From NCBI GenBank assembly GCA_933207985.1, contig OW240913.1:263739112-263803111 (forward strand): DNA of 64,000 nt. Direction: 5' to 3'. A program made the translations under genes and the position numbers. The notes below the pieces were generated by a model. The model was not told the origin of the DNA. It made no database searches and saw only the letters and a list, made by a program, of their open reading frames with translations. Source of the DNA: Pelobates cultripes (taxonomy: Eukaryota > Chordata > Amphibia > Anura > Pelobatidae). Of the stretch, positions 36,308-50,115 are shown piece after piece. How positions within the stretch are numbered: the stretch's first letter is position 1; every line of letters starts with the position of its first letter.

Positions 36308-37919
36308 CAGGGCACCATCAGAAATTGTGGGGCCCCGAACACAGATCAAGGTCTGGGCCCCCGGGTGCCCGCCTCCAAGCCCCGCCTCCAAATCCCACCC
36401 ACAGGAATACACACACACAGACACAAAAGGACACAGACACACACACAGGAAGATACACACATACTAACAGACACAAATACTGAAACAGATACACACATAT
36501 AGACACATACACAGATACAGATACACATACACACACACACACACATACTGACATACAGACACACACACTGACGTACATACATACTCACATACTGACACAC
36601 ACACATACATACATACATACATACATACTGACAAACTGACATACATACACATAAATACATACTGACATACATACATAATGGCACACATACACATACATAC
36701 TGATATACATATATACACACACACATATACATACAGACATACAGACATACATGCATACTGACATACATACTGATAGATATATACATACACACATACATAC
36801 TGACATACACACACACACAGACAGACATACATACATACAGACATACACACATACAGATAGATAGACACATACACACACAGACATACATGCATACTGATAT
36901 ACATACACACATACACACACAGATATACATACTGACATACACACACACACACACAGACATGCATATTGACATACACACACAGACATACATACTGACATAA
37001 CACACACACACACAGACATACATACATACTTGCAGACACATACATAGACATATATACATACTGACAAACAGACATATGTACATACAGACATACACACACA
37101 CATACAGATAGACACATACATACAGACATACATACAGACATACATGCATACTGTAACACATACACACATACATACTGACACACAAACAGACATATATACA
37201 TACTGACATACACACAGACATACATACATACTGACATACACACACACAGACACATACACATACATACAGACATACACACATTCATACACAGACATACATG
37301 CATACTGAAATACATACTGACATACACACAGACATACATACAGACACATATACATAGTGACATACACACACACAGAGACATACACAGACATACATTCATA
37401 CTGACATACATAGACACATACATACCGACACAGACATACATACTGACACACACACAGACATATATACATACTGACATACAGATAGACACATACATACATA
37501 CATACTGACATACTTGCAGACACATACATATACACACACACTTTATTTAACAGCCACCCTCGTCTTACCTTTAAGTTGCAGGAGGGTGGCTGGGGATGAT
37601 GGGAGTGGATGCCTCTGGTGTCCTCCGCTCTCCCTCTTCTCCGCTCTCCACTCTCCGGCCGTCACTTCCTCCCAGCAGCACTTGCGGTGTAGCCGCAATT
37701 TTTTTTTAAAGGGGCTATTACGCGGCCACAGCACTGACCGGGCCCCTGAAGATATTGGGCCCATCCGGTGGCCCTAAATGCTCAGGCCATCTGATGGGCC
37801 CTGGTGCAGATGCACCTGCGGCAGTTTCACCGCTCCATGTGGGGCCCGGACGGCCGGGCCCCCTGGGCCACCGGGCCCGTGACAACCATCATGGTTGTCA
37901 CCCCCTGATGTCGGCCCTG
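36308..37919. mobile_element. Non-autonomous hAT element, 1.6 kb, array-filled
   Basis: Left terminus CAGGGCACCATCAG and right terminus CTGATGTCGGCCCTG are inverted. Flanking 8-mers ACCCTCTT (36300-36307) and ACCATCTT (37920-37927) match at 7 of 8. Both ends are GC-rich with many GGGCCC-type motifs, while the middle (36405-37545) is a CATA/CACA minisatellite. There is no transposase. Confidence 0.85.
36405..37545. repeat. CATACATACTGACATACACACA minisatellite
   Basis: About 1.1 kb of imperfect repeats built from ACATACATACTG, ACATACACACACA and ACAGACATACAT blocks. All three minus-strand frames stay open for 311-357 codons because the repeat contains no stop in that orientation. The products are pure Cys/Val/Met/Tyr/Ser low complexity and are not genes. 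Confidence 0.95.
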
Positions 37920-37927
37920 ACCATCTT

Positions 37928-38884
37928 ATCTATATATTTTGGGTACAGGAGGCTGGCTTCCTGGGGTTCAGTTAATCTGGTTGCTGGCTGAGGATGATGG
38001 GAGCTTGGTCCAGGTCTCTTCCCCCCTTCCTCTTCCTAGCCCTCCCCACGCAAGCTCTCTGTTAGCTGGGAAGGGCTAGGAGGGCTGTACTCACTTCCTT
38101 TTGGCACTGAAGGTTAGTGTTGTAATGACACTAAGGGCATGGGCCACCAATGTCCCCCTCAGCTTATGGGCTCTGATGTGGCCTCACAAGATGCACTGTC
38201 GGCACCGGGCACCCTGTGGCATGTGGAACTCCCAGGACCCGGTTGTAATTGCAACCTTGCTGTTTTTGGCATTGTGTATTTGGGGGTTGTTTGTTTAATG
38301 GTGTGGAACCCCTTTTGATTGTGTTTTAAAATGAACGATCAGTTAAAAAGTTCTACGTCACACAAATCGATTTATTAGCTAACAATTGAGTTGTTTGAGG
38401 AAAAGTGCAAATAAAGTGCATGACTATAAAAATTTATTTGAGCATATGCCTACACACCATAAGTAAAATTTAAATGATCTGTTTGCAACTTTCTATATTT
38501 ATCTACATTATCTGTTTTTATTTGAATGACTTCACTGAATGACTTCCTTCCATCCTCCTTTGTGAGTTTAAGAGGTTCTATCATTTTCATGGCGTTTACA
38601 GAGATTTAGAGTGACAGAATCAGATAAGACAATGATGCAATGATGTAATTGTATTATTGTTATTACTATTGTATAATTAAAATGTTTGTTTATTTAAATA
38701 GATATGTATTTTACTTTTTTTATTTCATTTTATAATACTAAATACATGTTGTAAAATCTATAAATAAAAAAAATTTAAATAATTTCAATAAAAAATATTT
38801 GAAAAGAATCAGACAATCTAAATTACTAACATCAACGTAACCCTAGCTGTGCACTCTCGATTACAGATATGAACGAATTGCTGT
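37928..38884. other. Intergenic between two hAT elements
   Basis: The first 370 bp are GC-rich and resemble repeat DNA; the rest is AT-rich. No gene recognised. Confidence 0.5.
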
Positions 38885-38892
38885 ATAAAACC

Positions 38893-38990
38893 TAGTGATG
38901 TACCGAACGGTTCGCCAGCGAACGGTTCCTGGCGAACATAGCATGTTCGCGTTCGCCACGGCGGGCGAACATATGCACGGTTCGACCCGC
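38893..38990. promoter_or_regulatory. Left subterminal GTTCGC/GCGAAC motif cluster
   Basis: Within about 100 bp of the left end there are roughly six copies of TTCGC or GCGAA in both orientations, spaced irregularly. The right end (44226-44310) has a matching, denser cluster. In hAT elements short subterminal repeats of this kind are bound by transposase; that role here is inferred. Confidence 0.6.
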
Positions 38991-39249
38991 CCCCTATTCG
39001 TCATCATTGAGTAAACTTTGACCCTGTACCTCACAGTCAGCAGACACATTCCAGCCAATTAGCAGCACACCCTCCCTAGCAGACCCTCCCACCTCCTGGA
39101 AGGCATCCATTTTAGATTCATTCTCAAGCTGCATGCTTAGTAAGAGGAGGGAAAGTGTAGCTGCTGTTCATAAGATAGGGAAAAGCATAGCTAGGTTAGG
39201 GATAAGGGTATGCTTTTTTTTATTTATTTTTTCTATGTAATGTAAATGC

Positions 39250-41527
39250 ACTTAGTTGTCTGCCACTGCTGCCAGCTTCTGTGTCAGGCTCACAGTGCCC
39301 ATTTCCCCAGTCAGTGCCACCAATTACATCTGGTGTCACAATAGCTTGGATTTAAAAACAAAAAACTTTTTTCACTGTTATAGATTGAATAGCAGTCAGT
39401 TGTCTGCCACTGCTGCCAGCTTCTGTGTCAGGCTCACAGTGCATACTGTGCCCATTTCCCCAGTCAGTGCCACCAATTACATCTGGTGTCACAATAGCTT
39501 GGATTTAAAAACAAAAAACTTTTTTCACTGTTATAGAGTCAGTGTCCTTAAATAGCAGTGGATACGCTCAGTGCCACTAATTAGATCTGGTGTCACAATA
39601 GCTTGGATTTAAAAACAAAAAACTTTTTTACTGTTATAGATTGAATAGCAGTCAGTGTCCTTAAAGCGGGTGTGTTACGCTAACAGTGGATACGCTGACA
39701 AGTGCCATAATTAGATCTGGTGTCACAATAGCTTGGATTTAAAAAAACAAAAACTTTTTTACTGTTATAGATTGAATAGCAGTCAGTGTCCTTAAAGCGG
39801 TGTGTTACGCTAACAGTGGATACGCTGACAAGTGCCACTAATTAGATCTGGTGTCACAATAGCTTGGATTTAAAAAAAACAAAACCTTTTTTACTGTTAT
39901 AGATTGAATAGCATTCAGTGTCCTTAAAGCCGGGTGTGTTACGCTTTAACAGTGGATACGACAAGTGCCACCAATTAGATCTGGTGTCACAATAGCTTGA
40001 TTTAAAAAACAAAAAACTTTTTTACTGTTATAGATTGAATAGCAGTCAGTGTCCTTAAAGCGTGTGTTACGCTAACAGTGGATACGCTGACAAGTGCCAC
40101 TAATTAGATCCGGTGTCACAATAGCTTGGATTTAAAAACAAAAAACTTTTTTTACTGTTATAGATTGAATAGCAGTCAGTGTCCTTAAAGCGGGTGTGTT
40201 ACGCTAACAGTGGATACGGTGACCAGTGCCACCACTTAGATCTGGTGACACAAAGCTTGGATTTAAAAACAAAAAACTTTTTTCACTGTTATAGATTGAA
40301 CAGCAGTCAGTGTCCTTAAAGCGGGTGTGTTACGCTAACAGTGGATACGCTGACCAGTGCCGCTAATTAGATCTGGTGTCACAATAGCTTGGATTTAAAA
40401 AAACAAAACACTTTTTTCACTGTTATAGATTGAATAGCAGTCAGTGTCCTTAAAGCGGGTGTGTTACGTTAACAGTGGATACGCTGACCAGTGCCACTAA
40501 TTAGATCTGGTGTCACAATAATTTGGATTTAAAAAAAAAAAAATCTTTTTTCACTGTTATAGATTGAATAGCAGTCAGTGTCCTTAAAGCGGGTGTGTTA
40601 CGCTAACAGTGGATAAGGTGACCAGTGCCACCACTTATATCTGGTGACACAAAGCTTGAATTTAAAAACAAAAAACTTTTTCACTGTTATAGATTGAATA
40701 GCAGTCAGTGTCCTTAAAGCGGGTGTGTTACGCTAACAGTGGATACGGTGACCAGTGCCACCACTTATATCTGGTGTCACAATAGCTTGGATTTAAAAAA
40801 AAATAACTTTTTTCACTGTTATAGATTGAATAGCAGTCAGTGTCCTTAAAGCTGGTGTGTTACGCTAACAGTGGATACGGTGACCAGTGCCACCAATTAG
40901 ATCTGGTGTCACAATAGCTTGGATTTAAAAACAAAACACTTTTTTCACCGTTATAGATTGAATAGCAGTCAGTGTCCTTAAAGCGGGTGTGTTACGCTAA
41001 CAGTGGATACGCTGACCAGTGCCACTAATTAGATCTGGTGTCACAACAGCTTGGATTTAAAAAAACAAAACTCTTTTTTCACTGTTATAGATTGAATAGC
41101 AGTCAGTGTCCTTAAAGCGGGTGTGTTACGCTAACAGTGGATACGCTGACCAGTGCCAACAATTAGATCTGGTGACACCAAGCTTGGATTTAAAAAAACA
41201 AAACACTTTTTTCACTGTTATAGATTGAATAGCAGTCAGTGTCCTTAAAGCGGGTGTGTTACGCTAACAGTGGATACGCTGACCAGTGCCACTAATTAGA
41301 TCTGGTGTCACAATAGCTGGGATTTAAAAAAATAAAACTCTTTTTTCACTGTTATAGATTGAATAGCAGTCAGTGTCCTTAAAGCGGGTGTGTTACGCTA
41401 ACAGTGGATACGCTGACCAGTGCCACTAATTAGATCTGGTGTCACAATAGTTTGGATTTAAAAAAAAAATAATCTTTTTTCACTGTTATAGATTGAATAG
41501 CAGTCAGTGTCCTTAAAGCGGGTGTGT
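39250..41527. repeat. 131-bp satellite-like array
   Basis: Two longer leading units (spacing about 144 bp, with TTGTCTGCCACTGCTGCCAG) are followed by about 15 units of 130-131 bp. Each unit contains TTAGATCTGGTGTCACAATA, GCTTGGATTTAAAAA, CACTGTTATAGATTGAATAG and TTACGCTAACAGTGGATACG. Units are highly similar, differing mainly in A-run length and single bases. The array runs straight into the assembly gap, so its true length is unknown. Confidence 0.95.
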
Positions 41528-41935
41528 NNNNNNNNNNNNNNNNNNNNNNNNNNNNNNNNNNNNNNNNNNNNNNNNNNNNNNNNNNNNNNNNNNNNNNNNN
41601 NNNNNNNNNNNNNNNNNNNNNNNNNNNNNNNNNNNNNNNNNNNNNNNNNNNNNNNNNNNNNNNNNNNNNNNNNNNNNNNNNNNNNNNNNNNNNNNNNNNN
41701 NNNNNNNNNNNNNNNNNNNNNNNNNNNNNNNNNNNNNNNNNNNNNNNNNNNNNNNNNNNNNNNNNNNNNNNNNNNNNNNNNNNNNNNNNNNNNNNNNNNN
41801 NNNNNNNNNNNNNNNNNNNNNNNNNNNNNNNNNNNNNNNNNNNNNNNNNNNNNNNNNNNNNNNNNNNNNNNNNNNNNNNNNNNNNNNNNNNNNNNNNNNN
41901 NNNNNNNNNNNNNNNNNNNNNNNNNNNNNNNNNNN
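41528..41935. other. Assembly gap (408 N)
   Basis: A run of N placed at the end of the 131-bp array. ORFs reported across it are meaningless. The gap probably reflects unresolved satellite units plus part of the next block. Confidence 1.
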
Positions 41936-42832
<897 letters not shown>

Positions 42833-43079
42833 TTAACATAATTAAACACAGGCAGTAAAAATACAGTTTTTAGCCATACACTGTAACTTTAAAACTACAC
42901 ATCCCATCTTCATAATTACATATTTGGAATCAGCACACTTAAAACATAAACATAACCAAAAATCAGCCAAATCCATCAAGGGGTTAAAAAGTTAGCTGGA
43001 GGTCCCTTTATGACCGACCGCAAGCACATTTTCCTGCCCAAAACAGTTCCATAGATTTGGGCTGTGAGGTCGGTCTATT

Positions 43080-43290
43080 TCAGGCTGAAAAAACGACTAA
43101 GTCCCATGGCGAATGGGACTTAGTCTCTGCAGCTGAAATAAGGCTGAAAAAAACGGCTGAAAAAAAGACTAAGTCCCATCGCCGAATGGGACTTAGTCTC
43201 TGCAGCTGAAATAAGGCTGAAAAAAACGGCTGAAAAAAAGACTAAGTCCCATCGCCGAATGGGACTTAGTCTCTACAGCTGAAATAATTT
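43080..43290. repeat. 74-bp array with hairpin units
   Basis: Nearly three units, each containing GACTAAGTCCCAT...ATGGGACTTAGTC (a perfect stem) and CAGCTGAAATAAGGCTGAAAA. Unit spacing is 73-74 bp. Confidence 0.9.
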
Positions 43291-43680
43291 CCCATTTACT
43301 GAACCAAGTGGGAAATAGCAAGGCAGGCACAAAGGGTTTGCACCAGGTCTGGGGACACAGGGGACACCGTCTTAAAGGGGCCGTGTCCCCAACAAGTCTG
43401 GGGACACAGCCTTAAAGGGGCAGTGTCCCAATCTTCCTGATGTCCCAAAAAAGGTGTTTAAAGGGCCAGCACCAGTCACATAAAGAGTCCATAAGCCCCA
43501 ATATGCCCACCGACAGTCTTAAAGGGCCATACACACCAAATAAAAGTGCATACATTTTCACAATCTCCCAGGGGCCATAGTCATGCGGGAGGAGGCTGGC
43601 AAGTAGGCTTCTCCACAACCCAGGGAAGCAGGGCAATTTGCCATTTAAAGGGCCCGTTACAAATAGCAGTTTGTAACAAG

Positions 43681-43985
43681 GTGTCAATCCATATCTGCCA
43701 AGTGACCCGATGTAGGGGACCAGTCCCTATTCTGCTCTGTGTCAGTGTGTACAGGGAACCTTAGGACAGGTGTCAATCCATATCTGCCAAGTGACCCGAT
43801 GTAGGGGGAACAGTCCCTATTCTGCTCTGTGTCAGTGTGTATCATGGTCTCTGAGGACAGGTGTCAATCCATATTTGCCAAGTGACCCTATGTAGGGGGA
43901 CCAGTCTCTATTCTGCTCTGTGTCCGTGTGCATCAGGGGCTCTGAGGACAGGTGTCAATCCATATGTCAAGGTGTCAATATGTCA
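43681..43985. repeat. 90-bp array
   Basis: Three full units and a partial fourth beginning GTGTCAATCCATAT at 43681, 43770, 43861 and 43952, with TGACCCGATGTAGGGG and TATTCTGCTCTGTGTC inside. Confidence 0.9.
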
Positions 43986-44225
43986 TATGTCAGGTGTCAA
44001 TCCATATTGATTGTGATTTAGGAATGTTAGGTGATTTCTGCCCTTTATGGATTAAAACCAGACTCTGTATCAACTGTGTAATTTTCCATGGGAGTTTTGC
44101 CATGGATCCCCCTCCGGCATGCCACAGTCCAGGTGTTAGTCCCCTTGAAACAACTTTTCCATCCCTATTGTGGCCAGAAAGAGTCCCTGTGTGTTTTAAA
44201 ATTCGCCTCCCCATTGAAGTCAATG

Positions 44226-44316
44226 GCGTTTCGGGCGGTTCGCCGGTTCGCGAACATTTGCGGAAGTTCGCGTTCGCCGTTCGCGAACCGAAAATTTCGG
44301 GTTCGCGACATCACTA
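44226..44316. promoter_or_regulatory. Right subterminal GTTCGC/GCGAAC motif cluster
   Basis: About eight TTCGC/GCGAA motifs lie within 85 bp, including the palindromes TTCGCGAAC and CGAAAATTTCG. It mirrors the left cluster. Confidence 0.65.
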
Positions 44317-44324
44317 ATAAAACC

Positions 44325-46842
44325 AAATATTTCCTGTAGAACATAGGTGGGGGAAGCAAATCTTCCTTAACCGGTTATGGAAGCAAGACATTCCCACTTC
44401 AGAAACACCACCTGGTACAATTAAGGCACGTTCTTGTCATCTCTCTTTTTTTTTTTTTTTTAAGCCAGTAATAAAACGAGCTACCAAGTTTTCTTTTTTA
44501 TTATTATTTTTATTTTTAAAGAGCAAATAAGAAGTCAGGTAGAAAGTGAATGTCAAGTTGATGCCGGAAAATTGTATGAAGTAAGAAGCAAATAATAAAA
44601 TAATAAAAGAGACAAGTGTGGTTAAAGATATTTCAACAGAGACAATTTTAAAAATGTCATCATAACATAAACACAGCTATTATATTCTATTGATTAATGT
44701 AACCATTTTAAGTGACAGTTACACTTAAACAGCACATACATTCTAAAAGAAATGAACATTATTTTATAAATCGGATGGTCAGAGTGGTACAAATATTTTA
44801 ACCTTGAAGACAGAAGCAGGCAACTAAAACCAGACTCAGACTACGTATCACTCAGGCGTTGTTCTACAGGGCATCATATCAGACAAACGTACATATGTAT
44901 ACATCTTTATTGAGAACACTTACAACATTTTTAAATGGCAAAAGATGGACTTTACATTAAATTATACACATAGGACATTCTGAGCTCGAAGAAGACAGGG
45001 ACAGCATGCTATATGTGAAAGTGGATCGAAAGGGGAATTTTGATCCTAAACATATTATTAATCCTTCAAAGAAATATTAGCTGGTAGAAGGACAACCTTT
45101 CTCTACTAACCCAAACACCCAACACCTGTGGCACAGTTCCACAAAAGAGGCCATGCTCAACACTACCAGTGAAATTGTATCCAAGTCTCTCAGTCATCCT
45201 GATGAATACTGTATCTCTCAATGTTAAAACAACATTTGCACATGTAGAATGATTATCAATATCTTGGTAGAATGGATCTCACTTTCAGAAATAGATTCAG
45301 TGCCTTTACGTTTATCCAGCATCCTGTATCAAAATTGACAGAGTACTATTTGACCCCATTCATGTCAGCAAACACACACAGCATGGTGAGCCACTCTACC
45401 CACTGCTATTTGACATAATTTTAGAAAACTTTCTCAAAAGGAATTAATTAAATCATAAACCTCCACGTTTACATATCTCCTAAAAACATTAACAGGCTTA
45501 ATTACTAAAGTAAGAATTGTTGGGAATTCAAAGTGAATTCAAAGAAAATTTCTAATTTTAGACCAAAATAACTGAGCTGGAAGTATACATGACTGATTTA
45601 TGTTTTTCCAAATTCAGCTATTTTGAACTTAAATTTGAAATTCAGTTCAAATTATAAATCTATGTAACACAATGAAGATATGTTAATTGTATTCCAATAG
45701 CAAGATTCATATATAACTAATTCCAATCCTGGTCCAATCCAGTCTATCAAGGCTAGAGTAAATCTATGTTATAAAAATAACTTCTCCCTCATCTCCATCA
45801 TTTATCTTTTAAATTATTCCAATCCACATTATGCAAACATTTGTCAAAAGCTTGAGATAAGCAATCAAATGATTTGTTTGGTTATTTGTCATTACATCAC
45901 TCGAGTTACTCTCGGTCTTTAAAGTGAACCTGTCATGACAGATAAAGGTTTGCAGTTTTCTAACCATCTCACTTGACTCATGCCATACAATTAAGTTAGA
46001 TCGTTATATTTCTTGACATGTCGTATGTTAGATAAAGTTGTAAAATGAATATTACATTTCAACATTTGGCAGAATTCTCTCCTCTGAACTGAAGCATGTA
46101 TGTTTATGCAGTGTGACGTGTTTATTCTAAATTCACATTTCCACAATAAGTATTTAATTGGATCAAATAAAACTGGAGGAAAATGCGGTGTGGAAAACAA
46201 TTTTCTCATAATGCTAGGGTGCTAACATACACACCTCCCAGGGACTAAAGTGCTCAAATGCACCTACCACCTCACGTTCAGTGGTCCTTGAAATAACTGT
46301 AGATATCGACACCATTGATACCATACACAGTTCTGAGGAAATGTATGTAAACCGTGGCAGTCTACTTATAGGCTTTATAGGACAACAATTTGATCACTTT
46401 GAAACAAGGCAATAAATGTGAGATTAAATTCTTAGATAGCACTATTAGACATCCATTACTCTAACCACCATGACCATTTCTGCTTTTAGTAGTGTCATGA
46501 TGGTAGGAGTCTTTATATGCAGCATTTCTGCTTAGACTTCCGCATATACTGAGATATATTGATCTTTTGCCAGGGACAAGTTACTCCACCAGCAAAAATG
46601 ACTTTGGCAGCCCAATGCTCTGTTCCAGCTGCCAAATTCAATTATGTGCATATATATTACGTCTGTTTTCAGCACAGTGAGAAAAATAGAGCTTCATATG
46701 CTTACTAAGAGAGAGTGGTTAAAGAGTTAATGACTGATCACCATTTTGTTTGCAGCTGCCATTTTCCCATAGGTCTTTCAAAGAACGTTGGCACTTTTAA
46801 GCTCAAAAAGTTGTTTTCCTGACTCTCTTCCTTCTCATAATA
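44325..46842. other. Intergenic, AT-rich
   Basis: A T-run lies at 44445-44462. At about 45485-45660 there is a decayed palindromic MITE copy (AATTCAAAGTGAATTC and AAATTTGAAATTCAG), related to 50116-50839. A T2-like start (TTAA + AGTGAACCTGTCATG) occurs at 45923. No gene recognised. Confidence 0.5.
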
Positions 46843-46846
46843 TTAA

Positions 46847-47250
46847 AGGGACACTCCACTGCAAAAATAAAAAATAAATAAAAAATATTGGACTTAGGTA
46901 AAAAGACAAAATAAAAAATCACTGTTTAGTAGACATACCCCAAATGAAAACGAGCATGCATTTAATTATGCATTTTCCATGGGGGGTATATCTAAAAACA
47001 GCTTGTAAAACCTGCAGATCTCTTGTTTGTTGCCTTTGCTCAGATTTTCTGTGGCTGTCCAATCACAGACTTCCAAATGCAGATCAATGAGAAGTCTCAG
47101 GTGCTTGCTACCATTGCTGCCTCTTGAGTCTAGCTCCGCCGAGCTAACCAAACCAGGAAGTAACAGGGCTTTCCACTTGTGAGTGCAATATATAAATTTT
47201 TTTGAACTTTTATACATGGTTTTACACTATGTTGTGCTATGTTGTTCTAT
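46847..47250. mobile_element. T2-type MITE, left end clear
   Basis: A TTAA at 46843-46846 is followed by AGGGACACTCCACTGC, a standard T2 start. The interior (TGTGGCTGTCCAATC, TGCCTCTTGAG) corresponds to the interrupted copy around 4640-4713 and 5800-5880. The right end is undefined. Confidence 0.55.
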
Positions 47251-47846
47251 TGTTTGAAGTGATTACAGATTGGAAATATGGAATTACCCATACATCACAA
47301 CTAACATGGAATACACGCTACCTATATTGAAAGTATTTTAAGGTATTAATATGTATCTCTATTTCTATTAATTTATATTGAAATCCTCTACACTCACCAC
47401 ACCAACTTTTGTGTTTTTTTACTGGAAGAAACGGGACCTGTTGTCTGCTTGAAAAGTCAGGGGGTGTAACCATTTTAATTTATAAAAGTATCAATGTCTA
47501 TTCCAAAATGGAAAAAAACTAAAATAGTACATAATCTTCAGTGAATTAGGGGTCTGGAGAGTACCTTTAAGTTTTGCCATTTAAAAAGGGGAGGGGGGGG
47601 GGAGGTTGTCTCGTCACCTCCCTCCCTTCTTCATTAAGTATAACCTTCCCACTTCCCTACACCAGTGCTCATTTATTTATTTTTTTAATTCCTACCCCAT
47701 CTCCCTCCCACTCCCTGCTCTCGCTTACTCAAAGTGTGTGCATGTGCTCTGTGCTAGGGAAACAGTTCAATAGGAGGATTCTCTGTGAAAAGAAGAAAAA
47801 GAATATGATACCTCAAGACATATTCCATTGCTGCTTGTTTTAAAAT
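47251..47846. other. Intergenic; G-run and pyrimidine-rich tract
   Basis: A G-rich run at about 47588-47603 precedes a C/T-rich stretch. The 89-codon ORF at 47574-47843 follows that tract and is not recognisable. Confidence 0.45.
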
Positions 47847-48074
47847 AAATGTGTTTATTCATCCAGAATGATAAAAGCACAAACAAATTGCAGCATATAA
47901 AGGCTCTCTCTGTGCTATTTCTCTGAGTCTACATGCTTTGTGCTTAACCTGCATTTCATGAAGACCATGTGCAGGTTAAGCACAAAACACATAGACTTGG
48001 AAAAATAGCACGTTGGGAACCTTTACATGCTGCAATTTGTTTGTACTTTTATCATTTTGAATGAATTTAACATT
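47847..48074. repeat. Long fold-back hairpin with arms of about 105 nt
   Basis: The left arm (47847-47953) and right arm (47970-48074) are complementary with scattered mismatches, joined by a loop of about 16 nt. Sample pairs are GCTTAACCTGCA with TGCAGGTTAAGC and ACAAATTGCAGCAT with ATGCTGCAATTTGT. No clear target duplication or recognised terminus is seen. It could be a fold-back MITE or a recent inverted duplication. Confidence 0.85.
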
Positions 48075-49071
48075 CTGTTGTACAATAAATAAAATGTTAC
48101 CAGCAACAGAAACATCACTTTGAAAATGTAATGATTGCAGTAATTCCAACTGTGCCAAAGCCAGGATTGTAGATCTCAACAAAAAAAACCATAAAACAGA
48201 CCAAACCAAAAAAAAATAGTCATATACTGTTGAAATTCAGTTTAGAAAAGCTTCATTCCACCTACATATAGATAAAGACATTTGAAGCGCTACCATATAA
48301 GTAGTTTAAGTGGCTCCTTAGGACCCTATTAATCCATTTGGCCCTATCTAAGGATGTAAGAAGAGAACTGCGCAACAGGGATACAGATTTATCAGTCTTT
48401 CTTTTTTGCTTTCTTTTTCTGTATGTGAACATACCACGGTGTTCCTTAGCTGTTATACATACTGTACTTGTATTAGAGATAAACCTCATAAAAAAATGTT
48501 TGCTTCGGGTCCTACAATTCTACCGTGTATCTGCTAAAAATGTCTGCTTTTGAGTGAGCTGCTATACTTTATCACTTGATTTATTAGAACAGCCACATCC
48601 ACTTTAAAACTGGATGTAATAGTTATTCATTTTAAAGGTGCAATGTTTTTTTGAATTTTCCTGAAGATTATAATTTAGTGATGCTTCATCACTTTTAGGC
48701 GCTTCTTTTTGCAGTCTTCAAACATCATTTAGTTTTGCATTCTGATGATACACACATGTGACTCTTCTTCGGATCTTTTGCCTTCACCTCTCTATATCAA
48801 TCTCTATACCAAACCCATCCTTCCACCTGTCCTTTAATTTAATAAATTTCTCACTCAAAAACATCATTCCTTACCATCGACTGTCTTGACTATGGGATGC
48901 TTCTGCTCACATGCTTTCCAAATAACCAAATTACTTAATTCCAGTAGCTTTGTGTAATGCTAGATAAAAAAATAAATTATTCTAATTAACCTGCCTATTA
49001 TAAAATCTCTTTGCTCTATATTATTTGCTCTTAGTAATATACACAGAATCTCCTTGTATTCCTCTACTTTG
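48075..49071. other. Intergenic, nothing recognisable
   Basis: AT-rich DNA with short ORFs lacking domains. Confidence 0.5.
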
Positions 49072-49075
49072 TTAA

Positions 49076-49260
49076 AGAGGCTCTGTCATATTTTGCAAAG
49101 ACCCCTTTTTTACATTATTGGGTCCTGCTGTGAAAAAAAAATGTAAAGTGAAACCTTTTATGCAATGCTGTCCTGGTCTCGGTGCTGTCCTTATGATCAT
49201 AAGGTATGCTGGGGGCACCTGAAGGTGGAGACAATGCCCTGGTGGCACTGGAATCTTTAA
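49076..49260. mobile_element. T2-like MITE left end
   Basis: A TTAA (49072-49075) is followed by AGAGGCTCTGTCATATTTTGC, a T2-like start variant also resembled by AGCGGCACTGTCATGC at 62218. The other end is not found. Confidence 0.3.
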
Positions 49261-50115
49261 TAGAAAAGACTGGAAATTAGGTCAGATGGTCCTGTGATCA
49301 GAGTAGGTAGGACAGGAACAAGAGAATAATACAGGAATAATTCAGGATATCAGGAGTCTAGACCAAGGCACTTAGAACAACAAAGCGCTGTTACGGGGAT
49401 GGGCTGGGATTAAGTATGCTGATAGAGTCACATGACCAACATGGTTTCCTGCAGGCGGAGCACTGCAGTGTTATATATTGCACTCAGTGACTTAGTGCCA
49501 TCTTGGATGCATCACTATCCCTGCTCTGCCTCTCTATCATACCCACAGCCTTTCCTTGGTATGCTGGCGGGTAGTCTGCATGGCGGCAGCCATCTTGCCA
49601 AGGCAGTGAGACTGACTTGAACCTCCACGCAGGCAGCAAAGCCCGCGGTGGTAGGAGGCAGGAAAGGGGCAGCACTGCGTTTTGCACCACAGAGGATTCA
49701 CCTCCAGAATGTTGTGCCATTTCTCAAAAACTACAATGTTTATATCTGTCAAACTGCAGGGAAAAAACAATGCATGAAGAAGTTCCTTTAAATTTTACTA
49801 CACTAAGAGGCTGTTCAAAGTGTCCACCAACCTTTAAAGTAGCATTTACATACATATACCGAGTCTGTAAACCTCCAACTTCCTCTTCTGTTTCCTCATA
49901 AGTCCTCCACATCTCCACTGCTTCTTATATCTCGGAGCTTGTTTATAACAACTCACCAATTCAGCATCTTTACACTACTCGTAAGTAACCTAAGACTCTC
50001 CACCTCTCTCATCAAAACCTCTCCCTCTAACTTACTGGTACTTCTTCTGAGATACCCTCCCCCTATATATCTCTCACTTATTATGATGTGAAATGTGACT
50101 CTCCATTATTTTACA
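49261..50115. other. GC-richer unassigned stretch
   Basis: At 49390-49700 the sequence is GC-richer and contains a CATGGCGGCAGCCATCTTG palindrome. Overlapping short ORFs on both strands show no domain. It could be LTR-derived; I cannot show this. Confidence 0.3.

Noticed and set aside
36346..37541. Three overlapping minus-strand ORFs of 311-357 codons
   Set aside because: Products of a stop-free CATA/CACA minisatellite; pure low complexity inside a hAT element.
39250..41527. Array considered as a centromeric or other chromosomal satellite
   Set aside because: It lies within one hAT element bounded by a target duplication, so a local transposon-borne array explains it better.
43100..43290. 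Regularly spaced hairpin repeats that might suggest a CRISPR-like array
   Set aside because: A eukaryotic transposon interior; units are contiguous 74-bp tandem repeats without unique spacers.
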